Assembly (NCBI GenBank): GCA_026225115.1
Contig: JAMFSE010000122.1
Coordinates: 35,799-99,798 of the forward strand
DNA length: 64,000 nt
Source of the DNA: Rhodovastum atsumiense
GTDB lineage: Bacteria > Pseudomonadota > Alphaproteobacteria > Acetobacterales > Acetobacteraceae
Direction: 5' to 3'
The notes beneath the pieces were generated by a model. That model had not been told where the DNA came from and ran no database searches. It saw only the letters and a list, made by a program, of their open reading frames with translations. Below, piece after piece: positions 52,010 to 61,131 of the stretch. Each line of letters begins with the position of its first letter. Position 1 is the first letter of the stretch. A program made the translations under genes and the position numbers.

Positions 52010-52124
52010 CGTCATTGCGAGCGTCACGCGAAGGCGTGCGTTCGCACGACGCGAAGCAATCCATCGTTTCGTCCATTCCATAAAGGATGGATTGCCACGC
52101 CGGCTCCGCCGCCTCGCAATGACG
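52010..52124. repeat. Palindromic repeat of the CGTCATTGCGAG family, copy 2
   Basis: Begins CGTCATTGCGAG and ends CTCGCAATGACG, with GAAGCAATCCATCG facing GGATGGATTGCC inside. It is 115 bp, longer than the copy at 29989 because of extra GC-rich arms including a GTGCGTTCGCAC hairpin. It lies between the converging ABM-fold and DNA ligase genes. Confidence 0.9.
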
Positions 52125-52146
52125 AACGGGCGTCGATCTTCTTTCT

Positions 52147-53712
52147 TTAAGTGATTAAAGCCTGCACAGCTTCCAACTGATCGGCCTCGGCCGCCGGTTT
52201 ATCGGTCCGAATCCGCAATATCCTCGGAAACCTTAACGCGACGCCGGATTTATGGCGGCTGGAACGCTGAGCCGCATCAAAGCCAACCTCAAACACAATT
52301 TCCTTCTCAACCTCGCGCACCGGTCCGAAGCGCGCGGTAGTATGGTTACGAATCCATTTGTCCAGATAAGCTAGTTCCGTATCGGTATAGCCCGAATAGG
52401 CTTTGCCAATGGGCACAAGTTCACCGGCTTCGTTCCAGACTCCGAATGTATAATCGGAGTAATAGGACGAACGTTTGCCATGCCCGCGCTGTGCATACAT
52501 CAGCACTGCATCGACCGAGAGCGGTTCGCGCTTCCATTTCCACCACATTCCCTTGGGCCGGCCTGAGAGGTATGGGCTGTCACCGCGCTTGATCATCAGC
52601 CCTTCGATCGCCGCCTCCCGAGCGCCGTCCCGCAGCAGCCCCAGTTCGTGGTGGACCTCGAATTTTATCAGCGGCGACAGATCCATGCGCTGCGGCTGTT
52701 CGCGCTCGAAAAATGCTTCCAAATGCTGGCGGCGCGCATCGAAATTCTGCGTGCGCAAATCTTCATCGCTATCGAAGAGAATATCGTACAGCCGGATGCC
52801 GGCCGGAAAATTCTGCAGCATGGCGGCGGAGACGGTTTTGCGGTTAAGGCGCTGCTGCAAATCGCTAAACGGGGCAACGATATTGTCGCGAATCACAAGC
52901 AGTTCGCCGTCCAGCACCGCATGGAAATGCATCGCATCGATGATTTCCGGAAAAGCATGGGAGATATCATCGGCATTGCGGGTGTAAAGCCGTTTGCCAT
53001 GCGGCGTCGCGACAAGCTGCACGCGAATACCGTCCCATTTCCATTCGGCCCGATGCGCGGACCAGTCGAGTGCGGCCAGGTCCTTGGCCTCGATCGGATG
53101 CGCCAGCATGACCGGCCGAAAAACCGGTTTTTCGTCCGGATGTGGCCGCGGCGCCCGATGCTCCAGCCAGGCAAACAAAGATTCATAAGGCGGTTCCAGG
53201 CTGTGCCAGACCTCCTCGATCTCGTTCACATCCACGCCGCCCAGCTCCGCCAGCGCCAGCTTGGCAAGCCGCAGCGAGGCGCCAACGCGCAACCCGCCGG
53301 TAATGAGCTTAATCAGCGCGATGCGCGTGGAAGAATCCGCGGCATCGAGCCATGTGGCGACCAGCCCGGGAATGGCATCGCGTTTGGCGGCGCGCAGCGC
53401 GCTGATAATCTCGGGAAGTTCCGGCGAGGCGTCGGCATGCGCATTCGGCCAGATCAGCGCGATGGTCTCGGCAAGATCGCCAACAAAATCGTAGGATAGA
53501 GCGAACAGCTCGGGGTCGGTCCGGGCTTCCGCCATGGCGCGCAAAGCGGCCGGTTTGGCGCCGGGAAAATCCAGCGCACCGGCGATGGCCGCCAACGCGT
53601 AGCCGCGTTCCGGGTCCGGGCGGCTGGTGAAATAAGCGTGCAGGAGAGAAATTTTGGTGTTGCGGCCAGGCGAGAACAGCAATCGCTCCAGCAACTCCGA
53701 AAAATCCTTCAT
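52147..53712 (-). CDS. lig: ATP-dependent DNA ligase (Lhr-associated)
   Basis: A 521-residue ligase. An N-terminal helical domain (about 1-190) precedes the nucleotidyltransferase domain with the adenylated Lys in EWKWDGIR (about residue 225), VLDGELLV (motif III-like), EGLMIKRGDSPY and MWWKWKREPLSVD (motifs IV-V), and an OB-fold end. It is the ligase of the four-gene repair module: its ATG overlaps the exonuclease stop (ATGA), and lhr and pdeM are divergent from the pair. Confidence 0.93.
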   Translation of the reverse strand: MKDFSELLERLLFSPGRNTKISLLHAYFTSRPDPERGYALAAIAGALDFPGAKPAALRAMAEARTDPELFALSYDFVGDLAETIALIWPNAHADASPELPEIISALRAAKRDAIPGLVATWLDAADSSTRIALIKLITGGLRVGASLRLAKLALAELGGVDVNEIEEVWHSLEPPYESLFAWLEHRAPRPHPDEKPVFRPVMLAHPIEAKDLAALDWSAHRAEWKWDGIRVQLVATPHGKRLYTRNADDISHAFPEIIDAMHFHAVLDGELLVIRDNIVAPFSDLQQRLNRKTVSAAMLQNFPAGIRLYDILFDSDEDLRTQNFDARRQHLEAFFEREQPQRMDLSPLIKFEVHHELGLLRDGAREAAIEGLMIKRGDSPYLSGRPKGMWWKWKREPLSVDAVLMYAQRGHGKRSSYYSDYTFGVWNEAGELVPIGKAYSGYTDTELAYLDKWIRNHTTARFGPVREVEKEIVFEVGFDAAQRSSRHKSGVALRFPRILRIRTDKPAAEADQLEAVQALIT

Positions 53713-54725
53713 TCGGCATCCTCATCGCCATAGCCGATGAGGCGCAGCGCACGGGCGCGGATTTGCAGGCGGGAGAGCGCGTGAATAAGACCTTCCTCAC
53801 CGCCATGGGTGACCCAGATCTCCGGCGCGCCGACCTCGCGGATGGTGCTCAGCAACGCGTTCCAATCCGCATGGTCGGAGATGATGAGCGGCAATTCGAT
53901 GCCACCGGCCTTGGCACGCTGGCGGATGCGCATCCAGCCCGAGGCCATGCAAATCACCGGATCCTCCATGCGGCGCGCCCAACGATCGGCAATCGCAGAA
54001 GGTGGCGCCAGAACAATCGCACCTTTGAGCGCAGCCTTGGCGGCAACCGTTGCTGGGCGAAGCTCGCCCAATACCACCCCTTCGGCGCGGTAGGTTTCAC
54101 AGACCGGCATATGCGCGCCGTGCAGATAGATCGGCGCGTCGTAGCCGGCCAGCCGAAGCTCGCCGATCAGCCGCTGGCATTTCCCGAGCGCGTAGCAGCC
54201 GACCACATGCGTGCGTTCCGGAAACAGCGCAACGGAGGCGAGCAGCTTGGCAATTTCATCGGCGGCGTCAGGATGCTGGAACACCGGCAGGCCGAAGGTC
54301 GCCTCGGTAACAAACACATCACAGGGAACCACCTCGAACGGCGCGCAGGTCGGATCCGGCTGGCGCTTGTAATCGCCCGAGACAATCGCTTTCGCCCCCT
54401 GATATTCCATGGCGACCTGCGCCGAGCCGAGGACATGGCCGGCCGGATGCAAGGTAACGGTGACGTCCCCGAGCTTGATCTTCTCATTATAGGCCAGCGC
54501 CTGCATTGCGCCGCCCGCCCGCTCTGCCCCCATGCGGGTGCGCATCACCGCCAGCGTGCCTTGGGTCGCCAGCACCGCCTCGTGCCCCGGCCGGGCATGG
54601 TCGGCGTGGGCATGGCTGATCACCGCGCGTGCCACCGGCCGCAGCGGGTCGATGTAAAAATCGCCAGGCTCGCAATACAGGCCGGCGGGCGTGGTTTTTA
54701 ACCAGGTTTGCGGGTGCGGCCCCAT
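53709..54725 (-). CDS. Ligase-associated DNA exonuclease (metallo-beta-lactamase/beta-CASP)
   Basis: A nuclease of about 338 residues from ATG 54725 (54734 is also possible; the frame to 54785 overlaps lhr). AVISHAHADHARPGH is the HxHxDH metal motif, HPAGHVLGSAQVAMEY and IVSGDYKRQPDPTC follow, and ICMASGWMRIRQRAK and LIISDHADWNALL are beta-CASP segments. It overlaps the ligase gene and is divergent from lhr. The family is named from its constant link to Lhr and ligase. Confidence 0.9.
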   Translation of the reverse strand: MGPHPQTWLKTTPAGLYCEPGDFYIDPLRPVARAVISHAHADHARPGHEAVLATQGTLAVMRTRMGAERAGGAMQALAYNEKIKLGDVTVTLHPAGHVLGSAQVAMEYQGAKAIVSGDYKRQPDPTCAPFEVVPCDVFVTEATFGLPVFQHPDAADEIAKLLASVALFPERTHVVGCYALGKCQRLIGELRLAGYDAPIYLHGAHMPVCETYRAEGVVLGELRPATVAAKAALKGAIVLAPPSAIADRWARRMEDPVICMASGWMRIRQRAKAGGIELPLIISDHADWNALLSTIREVGAPEIWVTHGGEEGLIHALSRLQIRARALRLIGYGDEDAE

Positions 54726-54769
54726 GATTCCCATATAGAACAAATAGTGAATACCCCATATAAGGCGGC

Positions 54770-57256
54770 ATGGCCGAACTGCCACAAATTTTTGCCGATT
54801 GGTTCGAGCGCCAGGGCTGGGCGCTGCGGCCGCACCAGCGCGCCATGCTGGACGCGGCAGCGCAGGGCGAAGATACGCTGCTCATCGCACCCACCGGCGG
54901 CGGCAAAACGCTGGCGGGGTTTTTACCCAGCCTGGTGGAGCTTGCAGCCGGCAAAAGCACCGGGCTGCACACGCTCTACGTCAGCCCGCTAAAGGCGCTG
55001 GCAACGGATATCGCGCGCAACCTGCTGGCGCCGATCGAGGCAATGGCGCTGCCGATCCGGGTAGAAACCCGCACCGGCGACACCCCGGGCGACCGCCGCG
55101 CGCGCCAGCGCGCCAACCCGCCGGACATCCTGCTGACCACCCCGGAGAGCCTGGCGCTGCTGGTAAGCCTTGAGGACTCCGGTGCATTCTTCGGCAGCCT
55201 CAAATGCGTGGTGATCGACGAGGTGCATGCTTTGGCCGGCACCAAGCGCGGCGACCAGCTTGCACTTTGCCTGGCGCGGCTGAAAATCCTATCGCCTGCG
55301 GTTCGCCGCGTGGGCTTGTCCGCGACGGTGGCACATCCGCAAGCCATTCTGGATTACGTCGGCAAGGGCTCGGGATTGATCGAGGCCAAGGACGGCACGC
55401 CACCAGAAGTAAAATTACTCCTGCCGCCGGGGCAAATTCCCTGGTCCGGCCATATGGGACTGGCCGCCGCATTGCCGGTGTTGGAAAAAATCAAAGCCGC
55501 GGCAATGACCATCGTCTTCGTCAACACCCGCGCCCAGGCGGAGCTGATGTTCCAGGCGATCTGGAAACATAATGAGGAAAACCTGCCGATCGCCTTGCAT
55601 CACGGCAGTCTGGACATCGCGCAGCGCCGGCGCGTGGAGGCCGCCATGGCCGCCGGGTCCTTACGCGCCGTCATCGCCACCTCCTCGCTCGATCTTGGCA
55701 TCGACTGGGGCGGGGTGGACCAGGTGCTTCAAGTGGGCGCGCCAAAAGGCGTGTCGCGCCTGCTGCAGCGGATCGGGCGCTCCAACCACCGGCTGGATGA
55801 AGCCTCGAAAGCAATTCTGGTGCCGGCGAACCGGTTCGAGGTGCTGGAATGCGAAGCGGCCATCGCCGGCGTCGCCGCCAATGCGCTGGACGGCGACCCG
55901 CCGCGCCCCGGCGGGCTGGACGTGCTGGCGCAGCACCTTTTGGGCCTCGCCTGCGCGCAAGAATTCAAGCCGGATGACGTCTTCGCCGAGGTCACCTCGG
56001 CCGGCCCCTACGCCGCGCTCACCCGGAAAGATTTCGACGACGTGCTGCAATTCGTCGAAGACGGCGGCTACGCCTTGGCCGGCTACGAGCGCTACCGAAA
56101 ATTGTTCCGCGATTCCGAGGGCTATGTCTATGTCGCTAACAGCCGCATCGCCCGCCAGCACCGCATGAACATCGGCACCATCGTCGAGGCGCCGACGCTG
56201 AAAGTCCGGCTTGTTGGGAAAAGAGGCGGTTTCGGCAAGGGACTTGGCGAGGTCGAGGAATATTTCGTCAACATGCTCACCCCGGGCGACACCTTCATGT
56301 TTGCCGGCCGGCTGCTAAAATTTTTACGCCTGCGCGAAACCGTTGTGGAAGTGATGGAGGGCGGCGCCGGTGAACCGAAAGTGCCCGCCTATGAAGGCGG
56401 CCGGATGCCGATGACGACGCATCTGGCAGACCGCGTGCGCGAAATGCTGCACGACCCAAAATGCTGGAATTCATTCCCCGAGGACGTGCAGGAATGGCTG
56501 CGCCTGCAAAAATACCGCTCGCGCCTGCCGGGGCCGAACAATTTGCTAGTGGAAACATTCCCGCGCGGCGGGCGCTGGTACATGGTCGCCTATTGCTTTG
56601 AAGGCCGGCAGGCGCACCAGACCCTCGGCATGCTGCTGACCAAAAGGCTGGAGCGTTTCGGCTTCGGCCCGCTGGGTTTCGTTGCAACGGATTACGTGCT
56701 GGCCACCTGGTCGGTGCATCAGCCGACCAACATCCCGCAATTATTCGAGCAGGATATGCTGGGCGATGACCTGGAAGCCTGGATGGCGGAAAGCTCAATG
56801 CTGCGCAGGACTTTTCGAAATGTCGCGGTGATCTCCGGCCTGATCCAACGCCACCAGCCAAATGCCGACAAGAACCGCCGGCAGGTAACGGTGAGCTCCG
56901 ATCTGATCTATGACGTGCTGCGAAAACACCAGCCAGATCACATCCTGCTGCGCGCCACCCGTGCCGATGCGGCAAGCGGCCTCACCGATATCAACCGCAT
57001 CGTGCTGCTGCTGGAGCGCGCGCACGGGGCTATTGTGCATATGGCGCTCTCCCGTGTATCGCCGCTCGCAGTGCCGGTGCTCCTGGAGATCGGCCGCGAG
57101 CGCGTCGCGGCCGGGGTGACGGAAGAACAATTACTGTTGGAGGCGGAAGAATTGGTAGCTGAAGCAATGAACCCGGACGAACCGCCGCCCTCCGCAAAAC
57201 CCCGCCCAAAATCCAAAACCGTGCCGGGCCAGGCAGTATTCGCGGGCATCAGATGA
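54770..57256 (+). CDS. lhr: Lhr-type DEXH-box helicase, ligase-associated
   Basis: A superfamily 2 helicase of 828 residues. LLIAPTGGGKTLAGFLPSL is Walker A, YVSPLKALATDIARNL motif Ia, TTPESLALLVS and VIDEVHAL motif II, and GLSATVAHP motif III; TSSLDLGIDWGGVDQVLQ and LLQRIGRSNHRLDE are the second RecA domain. The Lhr winged-helix and beta-barrel core follows. It is divergent from ligase/exonuclease and overlaps pdeM (ATGA). Confidence 0.94.
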   Translation: MAELPQIFADWFERQGWALRPHQRAMLDAAAQGEDTLLIAPTGGGKTLAGFLPSLVELAAGKSTGLHTLYVSPLKALATDIARNLLAPIEAMALPIRVETRTGDTPGDRRARQRANPPDILLTTPESLALLVSLEDSGAFFGSLKCVVIDEVHALAGTKRGDQLALCLARLKILSPAVRRVGLSATVAHPQAILDYVGKGSGLIEAKDGTPPEVKLLLPPGQIPWSGHMGLAAALPVLEKIKAAAMTIVFVNTRAQAELMFQAIWKHNEENLPIALHHGSLDIAQRRRVEAAMAAGSLRAVIATSSLDLGIDWGGVDQVLQVGAPKGVSRLLQRIGRSNHRLDEASKAILVPANRFEVLECEAAIAGVAANALDGDPPRPGGLDVLAQHLLGLACAQEFKPDDVFAEVTSAGPYAALTRKDFDDVLQFVEDGGYALAGYERYRKLFRDSEGYVYVANSRIARQHRMNIGTIVEAPTLKVRLVGKRGGFGKGLGEVEEYFVNMLTPGDTFMFAGRLLKFLRLRETVVEVMEGGAGEPKVPAYEGGRMPMTTHLADRVREMLHDPKCWNSFPEDVQEWLRLQKYRSRLPGPNNLLVETFPRGGRWYMVAYCFEGRQAHQTLGMLLTKRLERFGFGPLGFVATDYVLATWSVHQPTNIPQLFEQDMLGDDLEAWMAESSMLRRTFRNVAVISGLIQRHQPNADKNRRQVTVSSDLIYDVLRKHQPDHILLRATRADAASGLTDINRIVLLLERAHGAIVHMALSRVSPLAVPVLLEIGRERVAAGVTEEQLLLEAEELVAEAMNPDEPPPSAKPRPKSKTVPGQAVFAGIR

Positions 57257-57936
57257 GCGCCGCACCGCTACATTTTCACGGCGAACGGCTAATGCTCGAT
57301 CCGGACGGTGCGGCCTACTGGCCGGCCAAACGCGTGCTCATCGTCTCCGACCTGCATCTGGAAAAAGCCTCCGCCGCGGCCATGCGGGGCAGCCTGCTGC
57401 CGCCGTTCGACACCAAAACAACGCTGGAAAAATTGCATCGGCTGATCCGGCTTTATCATCCGGCCTGCGTCGTTGCCCTAGGTGATACATTCCACGACAT
57501 GAAGGGCGTCGAGCGCATGAACGCGAATGACCGCGCGCGCTTGCTGCAAATGACGAAAGACGTGCATTTCATCTGGATCACCGGCAACCATGATGCAGCA
57601 GCCACCGGCTTGCCCGGCGAGAGCGTCGCCGAATGGCGAGACGGGGTTTTTCTGCTGCGTCACCAGGCCGAACCCCGCACCGGCATGCGCAGCGTGGATG
57701 TTGAAATCTCCGGCCATTACCATCCGAAAGCCAGTGTGAATACCGCCGCACTACGGATCAGCCGGCCTTGCTTCGTCACCGACTCCGCCCGTCTGATTCT
57801 GCCGGCTTTCGGCGCCTATACCGGCGGTCTGGATGTTCGCGACCCGGCGATCACCAGGCTTTTCCCGCGCGGCCTGCGGGTATTTCTGTTGGGCCAGGCG
57901 AAGCTGTTCAGCTTTCCGCTAGGACAGTTGATCTAA
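57253..57936 (+). CDS. pdeM: Ligase-associated DNA damage response endonuclease PdeM
   Basis: A 227-residue calcineurin-like phosphoesterase. All metal motifs are present: LIVSDLHLEKASA, ALGDTFHD, WITGNHDAA and VEISGHYHPKA. It overlaps lhr by four bases and completes the ligase, exonuclease, Lhr, PdeM module described in bacteria as a DNA-repair unit. Its exact substrate is not settled in the literature I know. Confidence 0.9.
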   Translation: MSAAPLHFHGERLMLDPDGAAYWPAKRVLIVSDLHLEKASAAAMRGSLLPPFDTKTTLEKLHRLIRLYHPACVVALGDTFHDMKGVERMNANDRARLLQMTKDVHFIWITGNHDAAATGLPGESVAEWRDGVFLLRHQAEPRTGMRSVDVEISGHYHPKASVNTAALRISRPCFVTDSARLILPAFGAYTGGLDVRDPAITRLFPRGLRVFLLGQAKLFSFPLGQLI

Positions 57937-57957
57937 TTCGACACAAACGCAACGATT

Positions 57958-58350
57958 TTATTTTGCCAGCAAACCGGAATCGTTCTGCCTGGTCTTGTTT
58001 GCCAAAGCCTCAAGCCGCGGCAGCAGTTCAGCCATGGATACCGGTTTGACGAGATAATCATCGCCGCCCGCCTGCAACCCCTCCACCCAGTCAGAGAGCT
58101 CGCCGAGGCCAGATAGGAACAATGCCGGCGTATTTACGCCGCTCGCGCGCAAGGCGGTCAGAATCGTCGCGCCGTCGTTGCCGCCTGGCAGCATCCGGTC
58201 CAACATGATCACGTCAAAATGCTTTTTAAGCGCAATCGCCAACCCGTCCGCGGCATTGCTTGCGTATTCCACAATATGCCCGGCTTCACGCAGGCCAAGG
58301 ACGAGAAATGTAGCAACCTCCGCGTCATCTTCAACGACGAGTAAATACAC
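57958..58350 (-). CDS. Stand-alone response-regulator receiver protein
   Basis: A 130-residue receiver domain from GTG 58350, which has GGGAG upstream; the TTG reading to 58365 starts over that site. Phosphorylation residues are intact: VVEDD, MLDRMLPGG, LSGLGE and YLVKP. It has no output domain; after the receiver only ANKTRQNDSGLLAK remains. It resembles the receiver of the OmpR-type regulator at 60271-60975 over its whole length, as if it were a truncated paralogue. It may act as a phosphate sink or protein-binding switch. Confidence 0.85.
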   Translation of the reverse strand: MYLLVVEDDAEVATFLVLGLREAGHIVEYASNAADGLAIALKKHFDVIMLDRMLPGGNDGATILTALRASGVNTPALFLSGLGELSDWVEGLQAGGDDYLVKPVSMAELLPRLEALANKTRQNDSGLLAK

Positions 58351-58460
58351 CGGAATGTCTCCCAATCAGGAACAGCAGCTACGCCACCCCATTTCAGCGT
58401 TGAAGGCGGTGCGCAACCAATCCCCTTTAGCGAGCCATCCGGTGATATTCAAGTGTGGCG

Positions 58461-59024
58461 CTAGCCCAGCATGGGCGTGCCCTCATGCGCGACCAGAAGA
58501 TCATGCATGTCGGTTGCATGGTCCTCTTCATTCGCCAAAATCCCTTCCAGCATAATCCGCGTCGTCGGATCCTTATCGGCGAAAAATCGAATGAGATCGC
58601 GATAATGTTCAATGGCGATCCGCTCGGCGATAAGGTTTTGCTTCACCATCTCAACCAGCGTACCGCCGCCATATTCGGAGGCTGAGCGCGAGTCCAGGCC
58701 CTTCGGATCGAAGTTCGGCTCACCGCCCAATTGGTCGATGCGCTCGGCCAGCATCGTCATATGCCGCGTCTCATCGGCGGCGTGTTCCTGGAATTCGGCA
58801 GCCACGCTTTTGCTGTTGATCCCCTGAACGGAAATGGCATTCATCGTGTACCGCAAAACGCAAACGATTTCGGTTGCAAGCGCCGTCTGCAAAAGCTCGA
58901 TCGCCTTTTCGGAATCGCCGCCGTAATTTTTCGTGACGGCCCCCTCATTAAGCGACCGCTTCGCGGCGTCCCGCAGCTGCTGAATATCTCGTGCAAAATT
59001 ATTAGTGTCTGAAACATCCGCCAT
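58461..59024 (-). CDS. Ferritin-like (bacterioferritin-type) protein
   Basis: A 187-residue four-helix protein. The diiron ligands appear in TALATEIVCVLRYTMN, HAADETRHMTMLAERID, AERIAIEHYRDLIRFF and ILANEEDHATDMHDLL (two ExxH pairs). It probably stores or detoxifies iron, or acts in a Dps-like role. A GGAG lies shortly before the ATG. It follows a receiver protein in the same direction, and a strong hairpin separates it from the membrane protein upstream. Confidence 0.85.
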   Translation of the reverse strand: MADVSDTNNFARDIQQLRDAAKRSLNEGAVTKNYGGDSEKAIELLQTALATEIVCVLRYTMNAISVQGINSKSVAAEFQEHAADETRHMTMLAERIDQLGGEPNFDPKGLDSRSASEYGGGTLVEMVKQNLIAERIAIEHYRDLIRFFADKDPTTRIMLEGILANEEDHATDMHDLLVAHEGTPMLG

Positions 59025-59070
59025 TTAAGAACTCCGCTATTCGTGAAAAAAACATAGTATCCTGCACGGA

Positions 59071-59104
59071 ATTTGGCTTTGACCCGTCAAGGTCAAAGCC
59101 AAAT
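59071..59104. terminator. Strong hairpin between the membrane-protein and ferritin-like genes
   Basis: ATTTGGCTTTGACC and GGTCAAAGCCAAAT form a perfect 14-base-pair stem around CGTCAA. It is 20 bases after the end of the membrane protein gene. No U-run follows on the minus strand, so it may be a weak terminator or an mRNA 3'-end stabiliser. Confidence 0.7.
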
Positions 59105-59123
59105 CGTTTCGTCGCAACGCCTA

Positions 59124-60014
59124 TTAGTAAGCGTCGCGCAACCGGCCGCCGATCGCACCCGCAACACTGGCGATGAACGCGCCGATGAGCAGAGAAACGA
59201 AGGTGAAAATCGCCGCCTTGGCAGAGGTTTTACGCGCCGCATCGGCAACCTGCTTGGCCTTGACCATGTCAGCCTGCTGTTGCGCCAGTACCTGGTTTAC
59301 GCGGGTTTGCGCATCCGCCGGAGCAAGCCCGGTACGGCCGGAAACAAGCTGCGTCAGATAGGCATTATCCGCCGGCGCCACGCTGCCGGAAACCGCCGTC
59401 TGCGCCAGGATAACCGAAGCCTGGGCGCGCACGTCATTATCGGAAAGACCCGTTACCATCGCAGCGGAACCGTTATTGGCGACCGCCGGGGTGGTAACAT
59501 CCTGCCGGAACAACTCGTTGACATAGTAGTTGTCAGACGCGCTGCTCGACACGGTATTTGCCGCCAATTGCGCGCCGGTCGAAACCGCCGTGCCGGAGCC
59601 CAACGTCAACAGTCCGGCGACCAGAACCGTCGCCAGACCCCAGGCAAGAAAGCCGTGGGCGGTATCACGAAAAAACACCTCATCGGTATGCACGGCAGTC
59701 CATTTGGTCCGCAGCCGGCCGGCAATATAGCCGCCGAGCGCGGAGGAGACCCATTGCACGATCACTAGCCAGATGGCGGCCAGAACAGTAAAGGTGGTAA
59801 CCGAGACACCGTTATGCGGCCAGGGTGAAACCGAACTCAGACCAAGTCCGGCGCCGAAGATCAGCAGCATGACGGAAACAGCGGTCGCAGCGACAGCGCC
59901 GGCGAAGATCGCAGGCCATGAAACGCCGGATGCGGATGATAGTGCCGCGGGGACCGCAGGCTCAACCAAGCCTCCCGTCCGGTACGGGCTCTCTGTTGGA
60001 TATGTGGCTGACAT
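59124..60014 (-). CDS. Uncharacterised membrane protein (PhnA-like/YrzE-like)
   Basis: A 296-residue protein. Membrane spans are predicted at about 33-58 (IFAGAVAATAVSVMLLIFGAGLG), 73-100, 120-142 (FLAWGLATVLVAGLLTLGSG) and at the C-terminus (AIFTFVSLLIGAFIASVAGAIGGRL). Between the third and last spans is a long hydrophilic segment rich in Ala, Gln and Val. The start SYVSW-like GVSWPAIFAGAVAA and the ending GAIGGRLRD resemble rhizobial proteins labelled PhnA-like. AAAGGA precedes the ATG. It follows a 24-residue membrane peptide gene by 26 bases. Confidence 0.75.
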   Translation of the reverse strand: MSATYPTESPYRTGGLVEPAVPAALSSASGVSWPAIFAGAVAATAVSVMLLIFGAGLGLSSVSPWPHNGVSVTTFTVLAAIWLVIVQWVSSALGGYIAGRLRTKWTAVHTDEVFFRDTAHGFLAWGLATVLVAGLLTLGSGTAVSTGAQLAANTVSSSASDNYYVNELFRQDVTTPAVANNGSAAMVTGLSDNDVRAQASVILAQTAVSGSVAPADNAYLTQLVSGRTGLAPADAQTRVNQVLAQQQADMVKAKQVADAARKTSAKAAIFTFVSLLIGAFIASVAGAIGGRLRDAY

Positions 60015-60040
60015 TATTATTATTCCTTTTTGCTAGCGTT

Positions 60041-60115
60041 TTAATGCCAGAGCAGAATGAGAAGAATAATGATGGGGATGGGGATGCCAAGCAGCCAAAG
60101 TAGAATCGCGGGCAT
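60041..60115 (-). CDS. Tiny 24-residue hydrophobic membrane peptide
   Basis: A frame of 24 codons that is almost entirely hydrophobic: it starts MPAILLWLLGIPIPIII and ends LLWH. CAGGAGGACAATTAA just before the ATG gives one of the strongest ribosome sites in the window, which is why I call it real. It lies 26 bases upstream of the membrane protein gene in the same direction and could be co-transcribed. I recall very similar short peptides in other alphaproteobacteria but cannot name the family. Confidence 0.65.
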   Translation of the reverse strand: MPAILLWLLGIPIPIIILLILLWH

Positions 60116-60270
60116 TTAATTGTCCTCCTGAACGAGTTTATGAAGCCTTTAACTCAACGGAGGTCGTGGGTAAGTTTAGAAAATCAAGATTTCTTGAGTT
60201 AACATAAATGGAATGTCATCAGATGGTTAGCGCTCAGGCCACCCGCTAGAATGGCCCGAGCCGCCAACCT

Positions 60271-60975
60271 CTAGGCCGCCGCTATCTTTTCGCTCTGGCA
60301 ATCAGCGCGCAGAATATATCCCACATTGCGGATCGTATGCAGCATCGGCGTCTTGAACGGCTGGTCGATCTTCTGCCGCAACCGCGAAATATGCACTTCG
60401 ATCAAATTGGTTTGCGGATCAAAATGATATGCCCAGATGGCTTCCAGCAGCATCGGCCGCGTCAGAACCTGGCCGGCATTGCGCATCAAATATTCCAGCA
60501 GCTTCAATTCGCGCGGTTGTAAAATCATCACCCGCCCCTCGCGCCGGACGACCCGGGACAATAGATCAAGCTCGAGATCGCCCACCTTCAACTGCGTCTC
60601 CGGCGGCGTCGACCGGCGCTGCCGAGTCACCGCTTCGATTCGCGCCAATAGCTCGGAAATCGCGAACGGCTTGACCAGATAGTCATTGCCGCCGGCCCGC
60701 AGACCATGCACCTTGTCCTCAACCTCGCCCAGACCGGAGAGAACCAGCACCGGGGTCTTGTTGTTCTGCTGCCGCAATGTCTCAATGATCCTGATCCCGT
60801 CAACCCCTCCCGGCAACATCCGGTCAAGGATGATAACATCGAAATTGCTCGAGGCCGCAACGAACAGACCATCGCGGGCAGTCGTGACATGTTCGACTTT
60901 ATGCTCAAGGTCCGTCAGCGCGTCTTTGACGAGCTCGGCGACGTCTGGGTCGTCCTCGATGAGCAAAACATCCAT
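60271..60975 (-). CDS. OmpR/PhoB-type response regulator
   Basis: A 234-residue two-domain regulator. The receiver has LLIEDD, IILDRMLPGG, VLSGLGE and YLVKP; the C-terminal winged helix shows LQPRELKLLEYLMRNAGQVLTRPMLLEAIW and LIEVHISRLRQKIDQP. No histidine kinase is adjacent. Its receiver matches the stand-alone one at 57958-58350. The regulator-to-membrane-peptide gap (155 bp) includes a short TCAAGA/TCTTGA palindrome near 60183-60196. Confidence 0.92.
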   Translation of the reverse strand: MDVLLIEDDPDVAELVKDALTDLEHKVEHVTTARDGLFVAASSNFDVIILDRMLPGGVDGIRIIETLRQQNNKTPVLVLSGLGEVEDKVHGLRAGGNDYLVKPFAISELLARIEAVTRQRRSTPPETQLKVGDLELDLLSRVVRREGRVMILQPRELKLLEYLMRNAGQVLTRPMLLEAIWAYHFDPQTNLIEVHISRLRQKIDQPFKTPMLHTIRNVGYILRADCQSEKIAAA

Positions 60976-61131
60976 GAAATTCCATCCCTTTGGTACGATT
61001 GAAACGAATCAGTTCCGATTTCGGAAAATCCTAGCCTAACAGAATCGTTTAACCGTATGTTCGGCACGAAATTAAATTTTTGCTAGAATAATACCCTTTT
61101 TGGACAGCTCTGCTGGCATTCCACCTCGGCC

